Positions 1-47,956 are shown, counted from the stretch's first letter. The stretch: 64,000 nt of DNA from Rostratula benghalensis (GCA_013399305.1 VXAI01000244.1:705022-769021); one strand, 5' to 3'. The notes: generated by a model from the letters alone, not told the origin. Made by a program: numbers and translations.

Positions 1-2284
1 CTGCTTTCCTCTTCCTTTCCAGTTGCTGTTAGACTAAATCAGGACAGTAAAATCTCAAATAACCCTCAGTTCAGTAGATGATTTCTATGGGCGCAAAGCA
101 GGTGTTGCAGTGTGGACTCCAGCACCTGCAGCACAACTGAATCTGTCTAATTTTTTGCTGCTACTAGTGTTGCCCTAGAGAGAGAATAATATCTAAGTAG
201 GTTATAGCTGGTACATTTTTGGATAAATAGGTTATTTTTATAGGGATCTAATAGCTGAGCTTTGTTCTTAGAATGGAATTGTGTCTATTTTTGTGATTTT
301 GTATGTGCTTAATCTCTAGGATAGGAATTGTTCAACTGATGGATTTACTAAATGGCTCTTAGTTCACCTGCATTCTTTCCTGAGTCCTCCAGGCTCCAAA
401 CACTAATTAATGGAATGTTTTAGAGTGGGAGCAATGATGATGCAAATTTTCTTAGTAAATTGTAAGTCTTCAATGTCGATATCCTCTGTAAATTTAAAGC
501 TACTGCATTGTTTTGCATCAACATAGTGATTCCTGCTTTGTTGCAAATTCTGTGCCTGCATGACCATAAAAATAAATGATGAACAATCGTTTAGGACAGG
601 AGATGTAATCAGCTAAAGCCTAATGAAGCTTATACTTCAGAGCAGGCTCATCTGCTAAAATACTGCATTGGCTGAGTCGCTGCTGCAAATGGGTGGTTTC
701 ATAATTGCCTTTCAAGTTGGGTTGATAAAGCACTCTCTTATCTCCGTGACCCCTCGTTATAGCCCCTCTGCCCCCTGCTCACCCCACCCTTGTCACAGCC
801 CTGTCCTGCCCCTAGAGACCCCTCGGGACGGGGCGCGTCCCAACCCCCTGGTGCTGCTCTGGGGGGTGCCGGGTGCCTCTGGCCGGGTGGCACCCGTGTG
901 GCAGGCGTGGGCAGCAGCTCCCAAAGTTACGTCTCCAGCCTGATGCTGGGGGCAGGCAGGGGCTGTGGGGTCCCCGAGTCCCCGGGAGCGAGCTGTGGCA
1001 GGCAGGCACTCGCAGCAGTTTTGGACCTTGCTGCTTCTGGAGCTGAGGTAAGGAGGAGAGGAGTACGTCGACCTTGGCTGTCTGAGCTTGTTAGCCGTGT
1101 CAATTAATCCACCAAACCCCAGGGGTGAGCACACAGTGGCTTCTGACAGCTCTTCTGAATGAGCCCTACCTGTCGGTGGGGATGGGTCTCCCTGCCATGG
1201 AGCCCCTGGGTGGGCACTGGCTGTGGAGCTGGGCTTCTGCAGGGGCAGGGTGCCACACGGGCAGGGAACTCCAGCTCTCCCTCATACTTCACTTGGAAGC
1301 AGCTGAATCCCAAAGGCTGAGCCGTTCTGCTTTGCTGGCATCCAGCTCCTCACACTTGCTCTGCTCAGAGAAAGCACTATTTCATGTTTAATTGAAAATC
1401 CTGCATGCCATAGCAGAAAGTAATTTTTATGAAATGAATAGTGATGAAATAATAGGATATGCTGTGCAAGGGAAAAGATAAATCCCTTTCATTTTTAATA
1501 TTACACGATGATTAACTTAACACATAGGGAAATGCTCTTTCCTCTGTGATTACTTCAGCAGCACTATAAACAGGAGCTTCCCTGCAAAACTGCCTCATGA
1601 CACAATGTGGGTGGTGGGTGCTTCCTCCCTGCACCGTGCCTGGCACTGGGTGTTGGTGTTTCTGAGTTCTGGGGGTCCCCTACGTGTGGCCCAGCTCCTG
1701 TTCACTGTGCCCCCCAGCCCAGCTTGTGCTGTCACCAGGCACGGGAACACCACGGCCACCTCTGGGAGCGCCGGGACTTCCCCAGCAGCTTGAAAAGCTG
1801 GGTCGAGAAGTTCTGACTCTTGGATAAAAACTGCCCAATGACTGTTCCCTGGAGCAGGAGCTGCTCTGCTCCCTGTGCCTGCTGCTGGGGGTCCCCACAG
1901 AGCCCAGAAGGCTGTGGATGGTGTTCCCACGCAGGGAGTGAACTGAACTGCTCTCTGTGTGTTGAAAATCAGCGCCGAGCTCACAGCGGTGCAGAGGGAC
2001 ATTGGGGATGGTGTTTGAGATCCCAGTTCACTGCTGTGCAAACTGGGTTTTATGGGTCTGGCTGTGACGGAGCTGGTGGGATGCCCAAGCTGTAACACTC
2101 TCTGGTCCATGGTGGTTGGTGCCCCGAGAGGTCCATCCTGTCCCAGGAGAGCAGACACCCCGTGCCTTGCTGAGTGCGGTGTCTGTCAGGCTCCTGCTCT
2201 GCCAAGCTCCAGGCTGAAATAGGTTAGTGGGCCTAGAAATTATGCAGAGTGTAATTGCATGTCTTGCTTCCTATGGAAAGCAGG

Positions 2285-2313
2285 CTAAAAATAAACCTGT
2301 CTATGATTTGCAT
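2285..2313 (+). promoter_or_regulatory. Candidate MEF2 site and POU octamer pair
   Basis: CTAAAAATAA at 2285-2294 fits the MEF2 consensus YTAWWWWTAR. ATTTGCAT at 2306-2313 is the perfect POU octamer. An octamer-like TAATTGCAT lies about 40 bp upstream. The pair sits in AT-rich intron sequence. This is motif matching only; conservation was not tested. Confidence 0.3.
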
Positions 2314-5300
2314 AACTTCTGTTCTAATCAGAACACTCAAAAATAAGGAAAAAGTGGGGGGGAGGAAAAAAAAAAAAGGGTCTTGGCATGCGACGATGTC
2401 CCCTTATGCTGGGGAAGGAGTGCCAAGTGCCGAGCAGACGAGGTGGTGTGTGTAACAGCGGCTGCCAGGACGTTCCTCTCGGGGCTGTGGTGAGATGTCA
2501 CCCCCCGGGCCCTGCGCTGGGGCTGGGGTACGGTGTGGCATGGCTGTGTGGGGACAGAGCCTCTGCCAAACCCCACGCTGGGTCAGGCAGCCCCAGTGCC
2601 CGCTGTGCAGCCCGGGCTGGGCTGGGACACAGAGACAGCACTTGCTGAATTTGCCCATCAGCTGCGGGTTATCAAAGGGAAGCATTAATATTAGAGCAGT
2701 TTGGGGACTCCAGGAACATTTTGTTTGGGTGTGTATGCTAATTGTGCTTTCTTGACCAAACAGGTTTGTTTGCTGTCTCACTAAATCCTTTTCTCTGGTG
2801 TGAACAGACTGAAAAGTCACACTGTACAGTGAAGGGGATGAGTGGAAGATTGTGTGTAACTTAGGAAAAGCAAAGCCATGGTTATCCCAAGGAAAATCAC
2901 CTGTTTTTTGGGTTCCTGACCTTTTTTTTGGTCGTTCCCGTTCTGTGTCTGCCCAGTTCAGAGCAGACTGTTTCATGTATTATTGTAACCTGTGACAGCT
3001 ACAGAGGACCCTGACGTCACTGCTCCAGTGCCTGTGCTGGGCTCTACAGCACCAGTGTCGGATGCTCCCCGTGCCCCAAGGCTGGGTAGGTGCAATGAGC
3101 TGCACAGCCGTTAACACTCAGCAAGGGATTGGGGGCACAGTTAGGAACCTTTAATAAAGTGCTGTTATTAAAACAACCCTGGTTTTTTTAACAGGTTTGC
3201 ATGTTACAAATTCTAATTGTAGTTTTGACCCTTAAGGTTGTTGTAACACACTCTTTTACTGTGTTGAGCCTGTTCGTGTCGCTTGTGCAGCTCCATCCCC
3301 GTGTGGTGCTTCCATCAGGCTCTGTCCTGCTCACTTTGTCTTCACCTGCTGTTGTGACAGCAAAAACCTGGTGCCCCTCGTGCTTTATGGCTCTCTCTCA
3401 AGTTCTTTCTCCTGTTCAAACCCTCTTGATTTCGCAGTGCTGGATCCTGACTCTTCGCTTCCAAGATTCAGCCAACTGTGATGCCTGTATTTGCAAACGG
3501 AGGCGATTGTTAGTCGGGTAACGAGTGTTATTTTCATACACCAACCAAATGGCACTGAAAGACTCCATCGAAACGCCTTCTGTGCTCTGCCAATGTTTTT
3601 CTCCTTCCTTCTGCACTAAACAATACTTTTTTTTTTCGTGGTAGATGAGGAACCCAGCCATGGGCATTCATGAACCAGAGGCTTCTGTTATGGTTGACTT
3701 TGCCATTTGACTTTGTTTCTGTGTTGCCAAAAATAAAAACCTGGAGGATGGCATACAGGCTCCCTCTGTATTTCATCTCTTGTCCTTCTCAGCTCCAAGT
3801 GTTTTTCAGAATAAACAATGTGTTATTTGCCAGTGCTTTTGCATTTCGTAAAAGTTGTTTGGGAATGGGCCTTCCGAAGCATATTTTGGTTATCTTCAAA
3901 ACTTGAAATACTTTTAATGATGACATTCGTGAGCAAACACAAAGCCAAACTATTTTTGTATACATTTGGTTATTTGTAGAACATTTCCAGCCCTGTGAGA
4001 TCCCACAGAAACAATTCAGGAGATGTGATGCCCCCGAGTGAGGACTGAGTGGCTTTGTCTCCCTGGCACCACCTGGACTGCAGATCTGAAGGCTCCATCC
4101 TTGTGGTGATCGCCCCATGGAGCATGATCTCCTAAATCCCTAGGCTTAAAAAGTCAAAACTCGTAGTTCTTGATGTTTTCTGAGTGTATTTTTATTGCTA
4201 ACAAAAATAAGATGATCCCAAATGTGAGGTGGGATGTACATACTGTAACAAGGTTTCTGGCAACTTTATTTTGTAAATCTGGATGAACAGTTCTTCATTT
4301 ATTTCAGAAGTTCTGTAAAAGACACTGCCAGTATTGGTGAATGCTGTGGTAAATAATTTTTTAATACTGTAAGGCTTACCTACACCATAATTGCCATAAA
4401 TAAGAATATCTAACCAAGAACTTACAGGTCAGTATGTAAGAAACTACAGTTAAACAAGCCTTTCAGAGTAAACCTTCCTATTATTTTTCAGCTTTCAGCT
4501 AGTAAATGAGTTTGGTTTAATGGATTATTGTGACTATGAAGTGCCTTGGGATTTTTTCTGTACAATAGACCCCACTTAAATTCTTCTATGAGTTGTCTGT
4601 GTCTGTCGTGTTCATATAACCAGATGAATTTGATGTACTTACCCTTTCCTTTTGGTGAATTTGCAGAATATCGTTAATGACACAGCCATAGTTCAGCTAC
4701 ATGAAAGATCCTTAATTCAATTTTCTTTAAAGAAGATTGGCACTAGTAACATTTAGCCACTTAACCACCTTTATTTCACAGCATGGTAATTGGCAAATGC
4801 TCTGCACCCTGATTTCCCCGCAGTGCAAAGAAACAAGATTTGCTGCCGCAGTTAAAAGTTTATGGATTAGTTCTGTTACTTGGAGGAATTAAATTCCCTC
4901 CTGTGCTGCCAGGGCAGGTCCTGCTGCTCCTCAGCGAGGTCTCTCCAGTCCCAGTTCCTTCTGTGCTGTGGCTTGGGCACTGCCACCTGCACCCTGGGGG
5001 TCCCTGCGCTGGGGCAGTGGGGAGGGGGTTGAGAGGCCAGTCTGAGTGTGGCTGTTGGCCTGGTTCTCCAGGAGATGATGGGCAGTTTCTGGGTGCGTTG
5101 GGCAGCATGGCCTTAGCAGAGCAGGTCGGGCTCTCCTGCAAGAGCCCACCCCAAGGCTGAATCCCTCCTGGGTCGCTCTCTGCTGGACACTGGCACGCAG
5201 AGGGTAAATAATTCAATAAAATTGATGGCAATCCCCCAGAGCTGTCGGAGCACTGGGATGTGTACAAAAGCTCATCTCTAGGGAAGAATGGTATAAAGGA

Positions 5301-6104
5301 CTTCTCAGCAGATGTCCTTTATCTGAAAGTTTTGATAATTTCTCAAATACTCTTATTTTCTTTGTTATAACATGTTTTCTCCAGATGCTGGAATAACTTC
5401 CAGCACTGCTGAAGGAGGCTGATCTGGAGGCCGTGTCCCTGCCCCTCTCTGTGCTGGCACCGATGGTTAATGGATGGAGGCTCTTGGTTGTCCCTGTGTG
5501 TCTGTCACCTGAACCCAGGCTGTCACGGTCCCTCCACTGGTGCTCACCCTGTGACAGTGGCTCCAGTCCCCAGGGTTTCGTGTCTGAGTTTTCTGGGGGA
5601 TGCTCACATAACTTGCTGAGTGCAGCGTGGCTTAATAACTTTGCTGTCTGTGTCTTCAGTCAAATAATTAATTCTCCACATTTAGCAGTGAGAAATTCAC
5701 ACATCCCAGCAGGCCTCAGTGAGATTCTGTTAATCCTAATGAATGTTTGAAAACTTTTGTGAGACTCCTTACTGAGGAATCTAAAATACATTGTAAAAAT
5801 ATTTTCTCCCTGCAGCAGTACTCTGAACCATCGTCCTCCTTTGATACCTGTCCGTATCCCCAAGGAGCCCAGTTAAGTTCTGTCTCTGCTCCCCAGGCTC
5901 AGGACTTCTCTTCCCTCACAAACGTCTCCCCGGGGTCATTCCCCAATCCCCCTTCTGCTGGTGACAGCCCCGGTGACTTCAGACAAGTTTGGTTCTTGTC
6001 TGTTGGTCTGATCTCAGCCCAGCCTGACCGGTGATGCTGGCTGAGGGAGAAGGTGAGGAGTCTGTCAGTAGGGCCACAACAGATTAAAATAATTTTTTTG
6101 CCTT

Positions 6105-6119
6105 CCCCCCCCCCCCCCC
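6105..6119 (+). repeat. Poly-C tract (15 C)
   Basis: An uninterrupted homopolymer of 15 cytosines in MAGI3 intron 1. It is probably length-variable and prone to sequencing error. Confidence 0.95.
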
Positions 6120-7152
6120 ATGTCCTTTAATAATCTAAGGGTTTTTTTCTTTAATTGTGTTTTTGTAAAATGCATCATTTGCATTTCACATCCAAAAATA
6201 AGCTTCTGATGTATTTGGCTCTTCTCCCGTGTTTGTTCTAGGAACTGCAGTTGCATTCTTTGCCTTGTCTGTCCTGTTCTCTGCCAGGGGACATCTACGC
6301 CTGGTGACATTGCCATTCCTGATGCAGCAGATGAAGATGCCCGTGCCGTGTCTCACCAGAGAGGATCTCCACTGAATTAGTCAGTGGTTGGCCTTTTCTC
6401 ACGTGGGATCTGGCAATCAAAAGATGTGATTAATTTAGACTTGGGGAGCAGAGCAGTGTGGACCCACCAGTGTTCAGGTCTCATTAAAAGGCAAATGAGC
6501 AGAGTCCTGAGGTGATTATCTGCTCCTCAGCATCCTGCCCACCACTGGGCTCCCAGGCAGCTGGTAATTGCTGGGTGGTGTAGGTGCTCATTGAGTCCCT
6601 GAGCTGGACACCCTCATTTTCTTTGCTGTCTCAGACAGTAAAGCCCCCCCTGAGGGTGAGCTCGATTGCTCTTTGAGGATTCAGCGTTACCCCGAGCAGA
6701 GCCCAGCCCATAATATGGCCAGGGTCCCAGGAGGATGGCCCGGTCATGGCCACCTTCTCAGCTTCTTCACTGGCCTCAATCTTCCCAGGGAGCTGCTCTT
6801 CATAGCGGGCAGGGTCCAAACCCGGGTTTGTGTGAGCGGCTGCTGAGCGAGCCCTGGGACGGCTGGAGTGGTCTGGTGTGTGCGGCTGAACCCTTCTTTA
6901 CACGGCTTTTGCTTGGAAACGCCAAAGATGGCCCAGTCTTACTCTACTGATAGCCGAGTTTTAATTCAAGAGTGGCTGTTTCCACTTGGTGACCCCCGTA
7001 ATTCCTGTCCCGGGCACCCCAGCGGGTGCTCCGTTCGCCCTTGCTCTGCGCTTCCCACCGGACTTCCATTCCGGGGGCAGCTCCTGGGGGTCCCGGGGAG
7101 CTCTGGCCCCGCCGGGGCTGCACCGGGACCCCCCCTCCTCCCCCCGGCACCG

Positions 7153-7325
7153 NNNNNNNNNNNNNNNNNNNNNNNNNNNNNNNNNNNNNNNNNNNNNNNN
7201 NNNNNNNNNNNNNNNNNNNNNNNNNNNNNNNNNNNNNNNNNNNNNNNNNNNNNNNNNNNNNNNNNNNNNNNNNNNNNNNNNNNNNNNNNNNNNNNNNNNN
7301 NNNNNNNNNNNNNNNNNNNNNNNNN
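7153..7325. other. Assembly gap (173 N) in GC-rich sequence
   Basis: A run of N flanked on both sides by CpG-rich sequence (about 7000-7152 and 7326-7380). Frames that read through the N run are artefacts. What lies in the gap cannot be known from this window; a CpG island or a GC-rich tandem repeat is most likely. Confidence 0.99.
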
Positions 7326-9633
7326 GGGGCGGCAGAGGCCGCGGGACCGGCCGTGCCTGGCGGGAGCGGGCCCGGGGAATGCGAATCCCTTCCCTTTCAC
7401 ATCTCTTCCCTTGAAGTGCTGTTTTGTGCAGAAGTCTCGGGGTGAAAGTCTGCAGTGAGTGATGAGTTGTGTAGTTTAATGGGAAAGTCACGTGCTTTTA
7501 ATAAGCTGCTACTGTGAAAAACTCCTTTTATAATGAAAGTAGTTTTCAAAAAGCCTAAAAGGCAAACACCCTGTTTTGCCCCCAGTCCGTCAGCATGGGG
7601 ACAGCCGGGGAGCTCCGGGGACAGCAGGGTGGATGCCATGGGCTGTACCTCCAGAGAGGTGTCCCCTGTGTCTGCCTGTATGGAATGGGGGTGAAAATGG
7701 AGGTTTTCCACCTGGTCTTCAGAGCAGCTCGTGGGGAGGTGGGGCGGCCCCTCCGTGGACTGGCAGCATTCACCAGGCACACTTAGCACGTTATTTTGCT
7801 GTGACATTACTGGGCAGCAGCAGAACATCTTCACAGACTGAATTCTGAGAACATGTTTATGTATTTTAACTTTGCATTTGCTGATGCAGGGACGGATTTG
7901 GTGCTGAGCTGTAGTAGCACCGTGGCAGCGCGGGTCTCTCTGCAGCAGCAGCGTGTGCTGTGGTGTTTCCATGAGGGGCTGGGTGTATAAACAGCCACCT
8001 TCATCCTCCTCAGGTGCAGCAGCAAAGGCAGCTTCACCCTTGTGGTTTGTGGTGTGATGGGAAATGAAAGCCACAGCCCCCATGTTGTCACTGTCTCTGT
8101 CACGTTGGCTCCTGCCCCTCACACCAGGTTCCCCCGCGGTGCTGCTTCAGCCTCTTCTCCTCCTGCAGTCTCTTGGTGTTCCTTTCCCAGCTGCACTGTG
8201 CATATCCTCACTTAAACAGCTCTTTTGTGGTTAATTTAAATTAAAACTGAAAACAAGAGCCTTGTGCCTGTTCATCTTGCAGAACCTGAACGGTCTGACG
8301 TGTGTGATTCCTCCTGAGGGGTGGCTGCTGCGTGTGTCACCCGTCAGAGAGCTCAGCAGACACCAGCCCACACAGGAGGTCGTTTTGGGGAGTCTGATAC
8401 ACGAGGTCCTCCTAAATGCCTGTGTGAAGCAGTGTAAAGGGGCACGTTCAGCTCCTCCAGGGGCAAATGCCTGGCTTTTGTGTAAGAGCAAGCTCTGGGG
8501 GTTGCCCAGAGCCCCCTCCCCAGGGCTTTGTTTTTCTGCTTTCTGATGCAGCCCCTTCTCTCTGCGACTGCCTGTGCTTTCTCTCTGACTTTCTTCCCTT
8601 CTCCCCAGGCAATCCTTTCAATCTTCAATTTAGTCATCTTGGTCTCAGAGCACAGTCCAGTCTCCAAGGTTTGGATGTTAAGATTAACCCCTTGGTGTCC
8701 TGAGCAGGCAGCCTGGCTTTTACTCTTTTTGGACTGAGCTGGTACTTACTGGAAAGGGTTTATGAGCTTTTAAACTTTAAAACAAGAAGTGGGTAAGATC
8801 AGTGAATAAACAAGGACCCTCAGCAGTAAAAGATATTTTAATGTTGGGAAACCATCTTGTCCACACACAATAAAGCAATCTGTAGTAACAAATGGAAAAT
8901 GCTGCTCTTGCTGGAGACCACACCATTCGCTTCCACTTTCCGTGACGTGCTGTGCTGCAGGAAGCGAATCCCAAGCTCTGTGCAGAGCAGCTCACAATGG
9001 CAGAGCAGGGAATCCCATGGGGCCGGGAGCGGTGTTGGAGGGACAGCCGAGTGTCCCCTGTCACTCCTGGGGGCCAGAGGGTGCTGTCACAGAGCTGTCC
9101 CAGGCTCTTGGTGCTTCTGAACAGTTTTCAAACAAGTGGCAGCGTTGAAGCAGGGTGTGAATGGAGTCCTTTGGGGCTGGGGGCTGGCATCACACACGGG
9201 GGGTGTTGCTGCCCGTGGGTGCTGGGTGTTTTCATTGTCCCACATATGCCCCCATGTCGTGACATACGTGGCGTGTTCCTGAGTGTGCCCCTGTGTCACG
9301 ACACACCAGCGTGCGCCCATCTCCCTGAGTGGGCTCCAGAGACAGAGACTTAAGAGTCCTTATCCCCTAGAGCCCCGAGTGCTCTGCTGTAGTACGTAAC
9401 TTAAATTTATCAAGGTCACTGAACCCTGTGTAATGTGTTTCTGCAGAGATGACAGGGTACAAAAGATTGTTTTGTGCCCTCCTGTCAGAAGGATGAAGCT
9501 GTAATACAAGCGCTCAGTTATTTGTGTGCTGAAGGGGCTGTGGTTATCTAGGGATATGACAGATTTGCTAATGATACCTGACAGAAGTATTGCAGAGGAA
9601 TAATTGTAAAAAAACTCTTCTATCATGAGCTGG

Positions 9634-9663
9634 TTTTAAAAAGAAAATATTTTCTTTTTAAAA
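9634..9663. repeat. Perfect 30-bp AT-rich palindrome
   Basis: Positions 9634-9648 are the exact reverse complement of 9649-9663 with no spacer. The halves hold only A/T apart from one G/C pair. The sequence could extrude a cruciform or form a hairpin in the pre-mRNA. Function unknown. Confidence 0.9.
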
Positions 9664-10030
9664 TATCAAGAATGCAGCCTCCCATGTGACAAAGTACTGA
9701 GTTGAGATGCCTACACAGGAGGTGTAAATTGAATAGAAAAATATTATTGCTATATTTTGGAGCAGTTTCCTGTCTGTAGAGAGCTTTAGTTTTGGTGGCA
9801 GATTTTGGTTTTTAATACTTTTCATTGATTACAAAATGATCTGGGGTCAGATGGTGGTTGGTCATTGCTGCTGATTTACACCAGCAGGGTCAGGCTGTGG
9901 CAGCCTGGAAGGGCTTTTGTGTTCAGGTTGTCCCACTGAAAACAACCCAACACTGCTTACTGGTTTGGTAACGTTTATAGCAGTGAAACGCCACGTTTCT
10001 TTTAAGATCCTGCTTAATTTTCACAGATGA

Positions 10031-36205
<26,175 letters not shown>

Positions 36206-38110
36206 CTGAAGCTTTTTTAGAACATGTTTTAATCAAGTTTCTAATAATGGTCATTTAAAAGCATTGTTTCTTTTCACGAAGTTACCATTTTTTTCAGAAA
36301 CCGGTTGGAGAGTGGAAAGTATTTCATTTGTTCTTAAATTATCTCAGCTGCATGAAGGACCTTGTGGATTGCTTGACTGAGACTCTTCCACGAGCTGCTG
36401 TCCCCTGTCCTTTGCCACCTCTTCTGCTGCTCCCGCTGTCGCGCTGCTGCCGCTTCCCCAGGTCGCGCTGTGAGTTCCGAACAAAGCTATCGAATGCCTG
36501 CATTGCCAATGTGGTCACGACTCACTTGTCCTTGTGCCAAGTTACCCCCTGCCCCCGCTCCCTCTCATCCTCCCCGTACGGCACCGCCGCAGGAAAGACA
36601 GGGTTTGTTGGAAATGGGTGTTTTCTCAAGAGCACGTTGTATGTTTCTGTGGGGACACCCCCACGTTCTGGCTGGCTCCGCGAGGAGCTGGGCCGGTTGG
36701 TTCTATTCCTTCTAGGGCAGCAAATGAGCCACTGCATCAATTTTTGTACCTGACACAAGATCGTGTAGATAGAAATTATATTTGACATAGTGTTTTGTAA
36801 TTTTGCTTTTTATGAACACAGCAAAATTGCTTTATTTTCTTGGTTCATAAGGATGTTATAGGGATACTTGTAACAACTGCAAACATCTGTCTGAGGAGAG
36901 AGAAGTCTGGGTTCTGTTGAACAACATCGTTCCTTGTCTCGTCCTGGCCCTGTGTCACCCGTACCCTCCCCTGCAAACATCAGTGAGCACAGGTTTCTTT
37001 TCGGCCTCACCGTCACTAATTCCTTCCTGCTGCTGAGGAAGGGGATTTTTGTCCTCTGCAGCAGCAGCAACAACTGACCTCTAGGACAGAACCAGCTGCA
37101 GCAGCAGCAGCGTCTCAGTGCAGGTCTTGCCCGTGTGTGGGAGACGTCTCCCCTGTTTGACTGGGAGCAGTGGGAGGGTGATACAGGGGGAGCACGGGGC
37201 TCCGTATTTATTGTTTGGGCTACAACCGTAATCCACAAAGGGGGAAGTTTCTGGCAGGTGCTGAGCCCTCCAGCTCCAAGAGCCGTGTCAAGGGCTTTGT
37301 TTTGTTCAGTTTCAGTGATGATTTCCTGACTGCAAAGAAGTGGTACAAGGAGCCCTGGGTCCAGCTTGCAGGAGGGGGTGGAAAAGGTCAAGCTTCACTT
37401 ACCCCTGTTAAAATTCAGATCAATGTGCTCTGCTGTTTCAGTGAGTGTCTTGTTTTGCCTTTGAAACACACAATGTTTTTAACGCTAATGAAGCCCAGCG
37501 AATCGGTTCCAAGTTGAATTATTTAGAAGAACAGATGACTCCTCAAGCAGCTTTTAAAACAAGGACTTAGAAAATGAAATGGGCTTCAGGGCAGCCCTGA
37601 CCGCGCTCTGCTGCTCGCCGTGGGGTGACCATGGACCCGCTCTGCAGCACCCTGGAGTGCGACTGTGAACACGCGGAATGCTCTGAAGCAGCCTGTGCAG
37701 GTACCACCCCTGTTCTCCACCAGAGACTCTGCTTTAATCCGAGTTGTATGCACTTGCCCTGAGCACTGAGTACGTAACAAATCCAGACCTTTAATACAAA
37801 GATTCGTTAGCACCACGGAAATTACCTCCCTGTCATCCCCCCTCTTCTTTTTCTCTGTGCTGATGTGCCCTGATTTCGTGTCCTACCTGTGTGTGACCTC
37901 TCCTTCCACAGGGCCTGTACCTGTACTTTTACTGTGTCAGACGTAGGGACGTGGCCGTGGAACGCGGAGCGATGTAAGGATGTTCTGGGTGTAAATGTTT
38001 ATATATTGTACAGCACCTTTATACAGACTTCGGAGGTTCTGACAAGAGAGAGACCTGTAAATCGCTCATTATTTTTTATATAGATATTAAAAAGACACTC
38101 CAGTTCTCGG
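36206..38110 (+). other. MAGI3: MAGI3 3' untranslated region
   Basis: Non-coding sequence downstream of the stop, with no supported ORF. A short CAG repeat lies near 37089-37113. The end at about 38.1 kb is inferred from an ATTAAA signal at 38086-38091 in AT-rich sequence. A later AATAAA at 38532-38537 could extend it. Confidence 0.6.
38086..38091 (+). terminator. MAGI3: Candidate MAGI3 poly(A) signal (ATTAAA)
   Basis: The commonest variant hexamer, in a U-rich context about 1.9 kb after the stop codon. AATAAA at 38532-38537 is the alternative. Confidence 0.5.
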
Positions 38111-38219
38111 CCTGTTGGTTCCCCACTGTATGAAATAGATTCTCTGTTGAGTTCCGTGCTGTGATACTGGAAACAGCTCGATCTGTGACCCAGGTTTCAC
38201 CCCACAAACACAACGGTCT

Positions 38220-39397
38220 CCTGGAAAACAAATGCAATTTATTATTGGACATTCCCTTGACTCCCTGCTCAAGTAACAAGTGTTCAACAAAGGTGTCACA
38301 AGAGTCATCAAGTCATGTAGAAACAGTCATTAATGCTGAAATACTTGTACTGTAGGTTTATTTGTACATTTTGATATATAAAATTGTCATCTCCTTTTAC
38401 ATCTTACAACTTTTCCTTGTACAGAAAATAGCTGTAAACAATTTGCTACCAAAAATTCTTACGCCATCTGACCCCTGATGTGAAAGAATGAAGCTCTGAA
38501 AAGTTCCTCAGTTTTTGCTTTTTTCATTACTAATAAATAGAGGGGGAGTCAGTCATGGAAAACCTAAGTTTCACAGACGTCCTTGAAACGTGTTTCTCCC
38601 CTGCCCTTCCTAAGCAGGAACCTGCTTTCGGGTGAGGAAATCCCTGCCGCGTCTCTGGCACCGAGCTGACTCTGGGCAGCTCCTTCCCCGGGGTTCCCAG
38701 CCCAGGTGCTGGCACAGGATCAGGCCTTCACCCCCGGTGCCGCGCTGTGACGGGGACTGGGCTCTGCAGCTGATGGTAGTTTGTGGTGTGAGGCTGTTCT
38801 CGGGTAACTGACGCTTTCCAGTGACCATCAATGATTTGCAGGAGTCAGTCACGCTGCTGAGCTGTCGGCCTGGAGGCAGAATTCCTGTTGCAGAGACCAA
38901 ATTTCACTGCATCCTGCCCTGCTTCGGGATAGAGGCAAAGCCGTGAACACACGGAGCTCCTGAGGACAACCCTCCTCAGCACAGGCGGAGCAGAGTCTGA
39001 GCAGGATGCACAAACTGGAGAGCTCCAGTGCGGCCCCAGGAGAAGGGGGGGGGCAGCACCTCACTTGTCCCAGGGACAGGGTCCACCTGAGGCACCGGGG
39101 CAGCCCTGGTGTCCCTGGCGTGGAGCCCACGGTGCCCTCCGTGAGGGATGCCCCAGAGCCCCCACTGTGGGCAGTGGCACCGCCAGGGTTTGGCCCCAGC
39201 AGTTCTGTGCTGAGAGCTGTGGGAGGACTTCACAGGTCAGACCCGTTTGTGCTGTACGTTGCAGAGCAGCAAAGCAGAGGGGAGCTTTTGAGATGCAGAC
39301 AGATCTGCTCAAAAATAGTGATTGCACATTTCCACAGCTGTCGTTTATCCTCTCGGGTCTGTCCTGGGGCGACGCTGAATGCTGAGGCTTGGTTCAT
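38220..39397 (-). other. PHTF1: PHTF1 3' untranslated region
   Basis: Non-coding sequence after the PHTF1 stop, inferred to run to one of two minus-strand AATAAA signals at 38362 or 38243. No ORF in it is supported. Confidence 0.5.
38238..38362 (-). terminator. PHTF1: Candidate PHTF1 poly(A) signals
   Basis: Read on the minus strand, AATAAA occurs at 38362-38357 and again at 38243-38238, 1.0-1.16 kb after the PHTF1 stop. Either would place the PHTF1 3' end very close to the MAGI3 3' end. Confidence 0.5.

Positions 39398-47956
<8,559 letters not shown>

Noticed and set aside
1595..2158. A 187-codon minus-strand open frame in MAGI3 intron 1
   Set aside because: Stop-poor because of GC content; no recognisable domain, and overlapping frames on both strands look alike.
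6868..7491. Several 140-196 codon open frames across 6868-7491 on both strands
   Set aside because: They are open only because they cross the N gap; the real sequence around it shows no family motif or codon pattern.
7397..8122. A 241-codon minus-strand open frame in intron 1
   Set aside because: Long for an intron, but it has no domain, no compositional bias of coding DNA that I can see, and overlapping frames of similar quality. It is worth only a database check.
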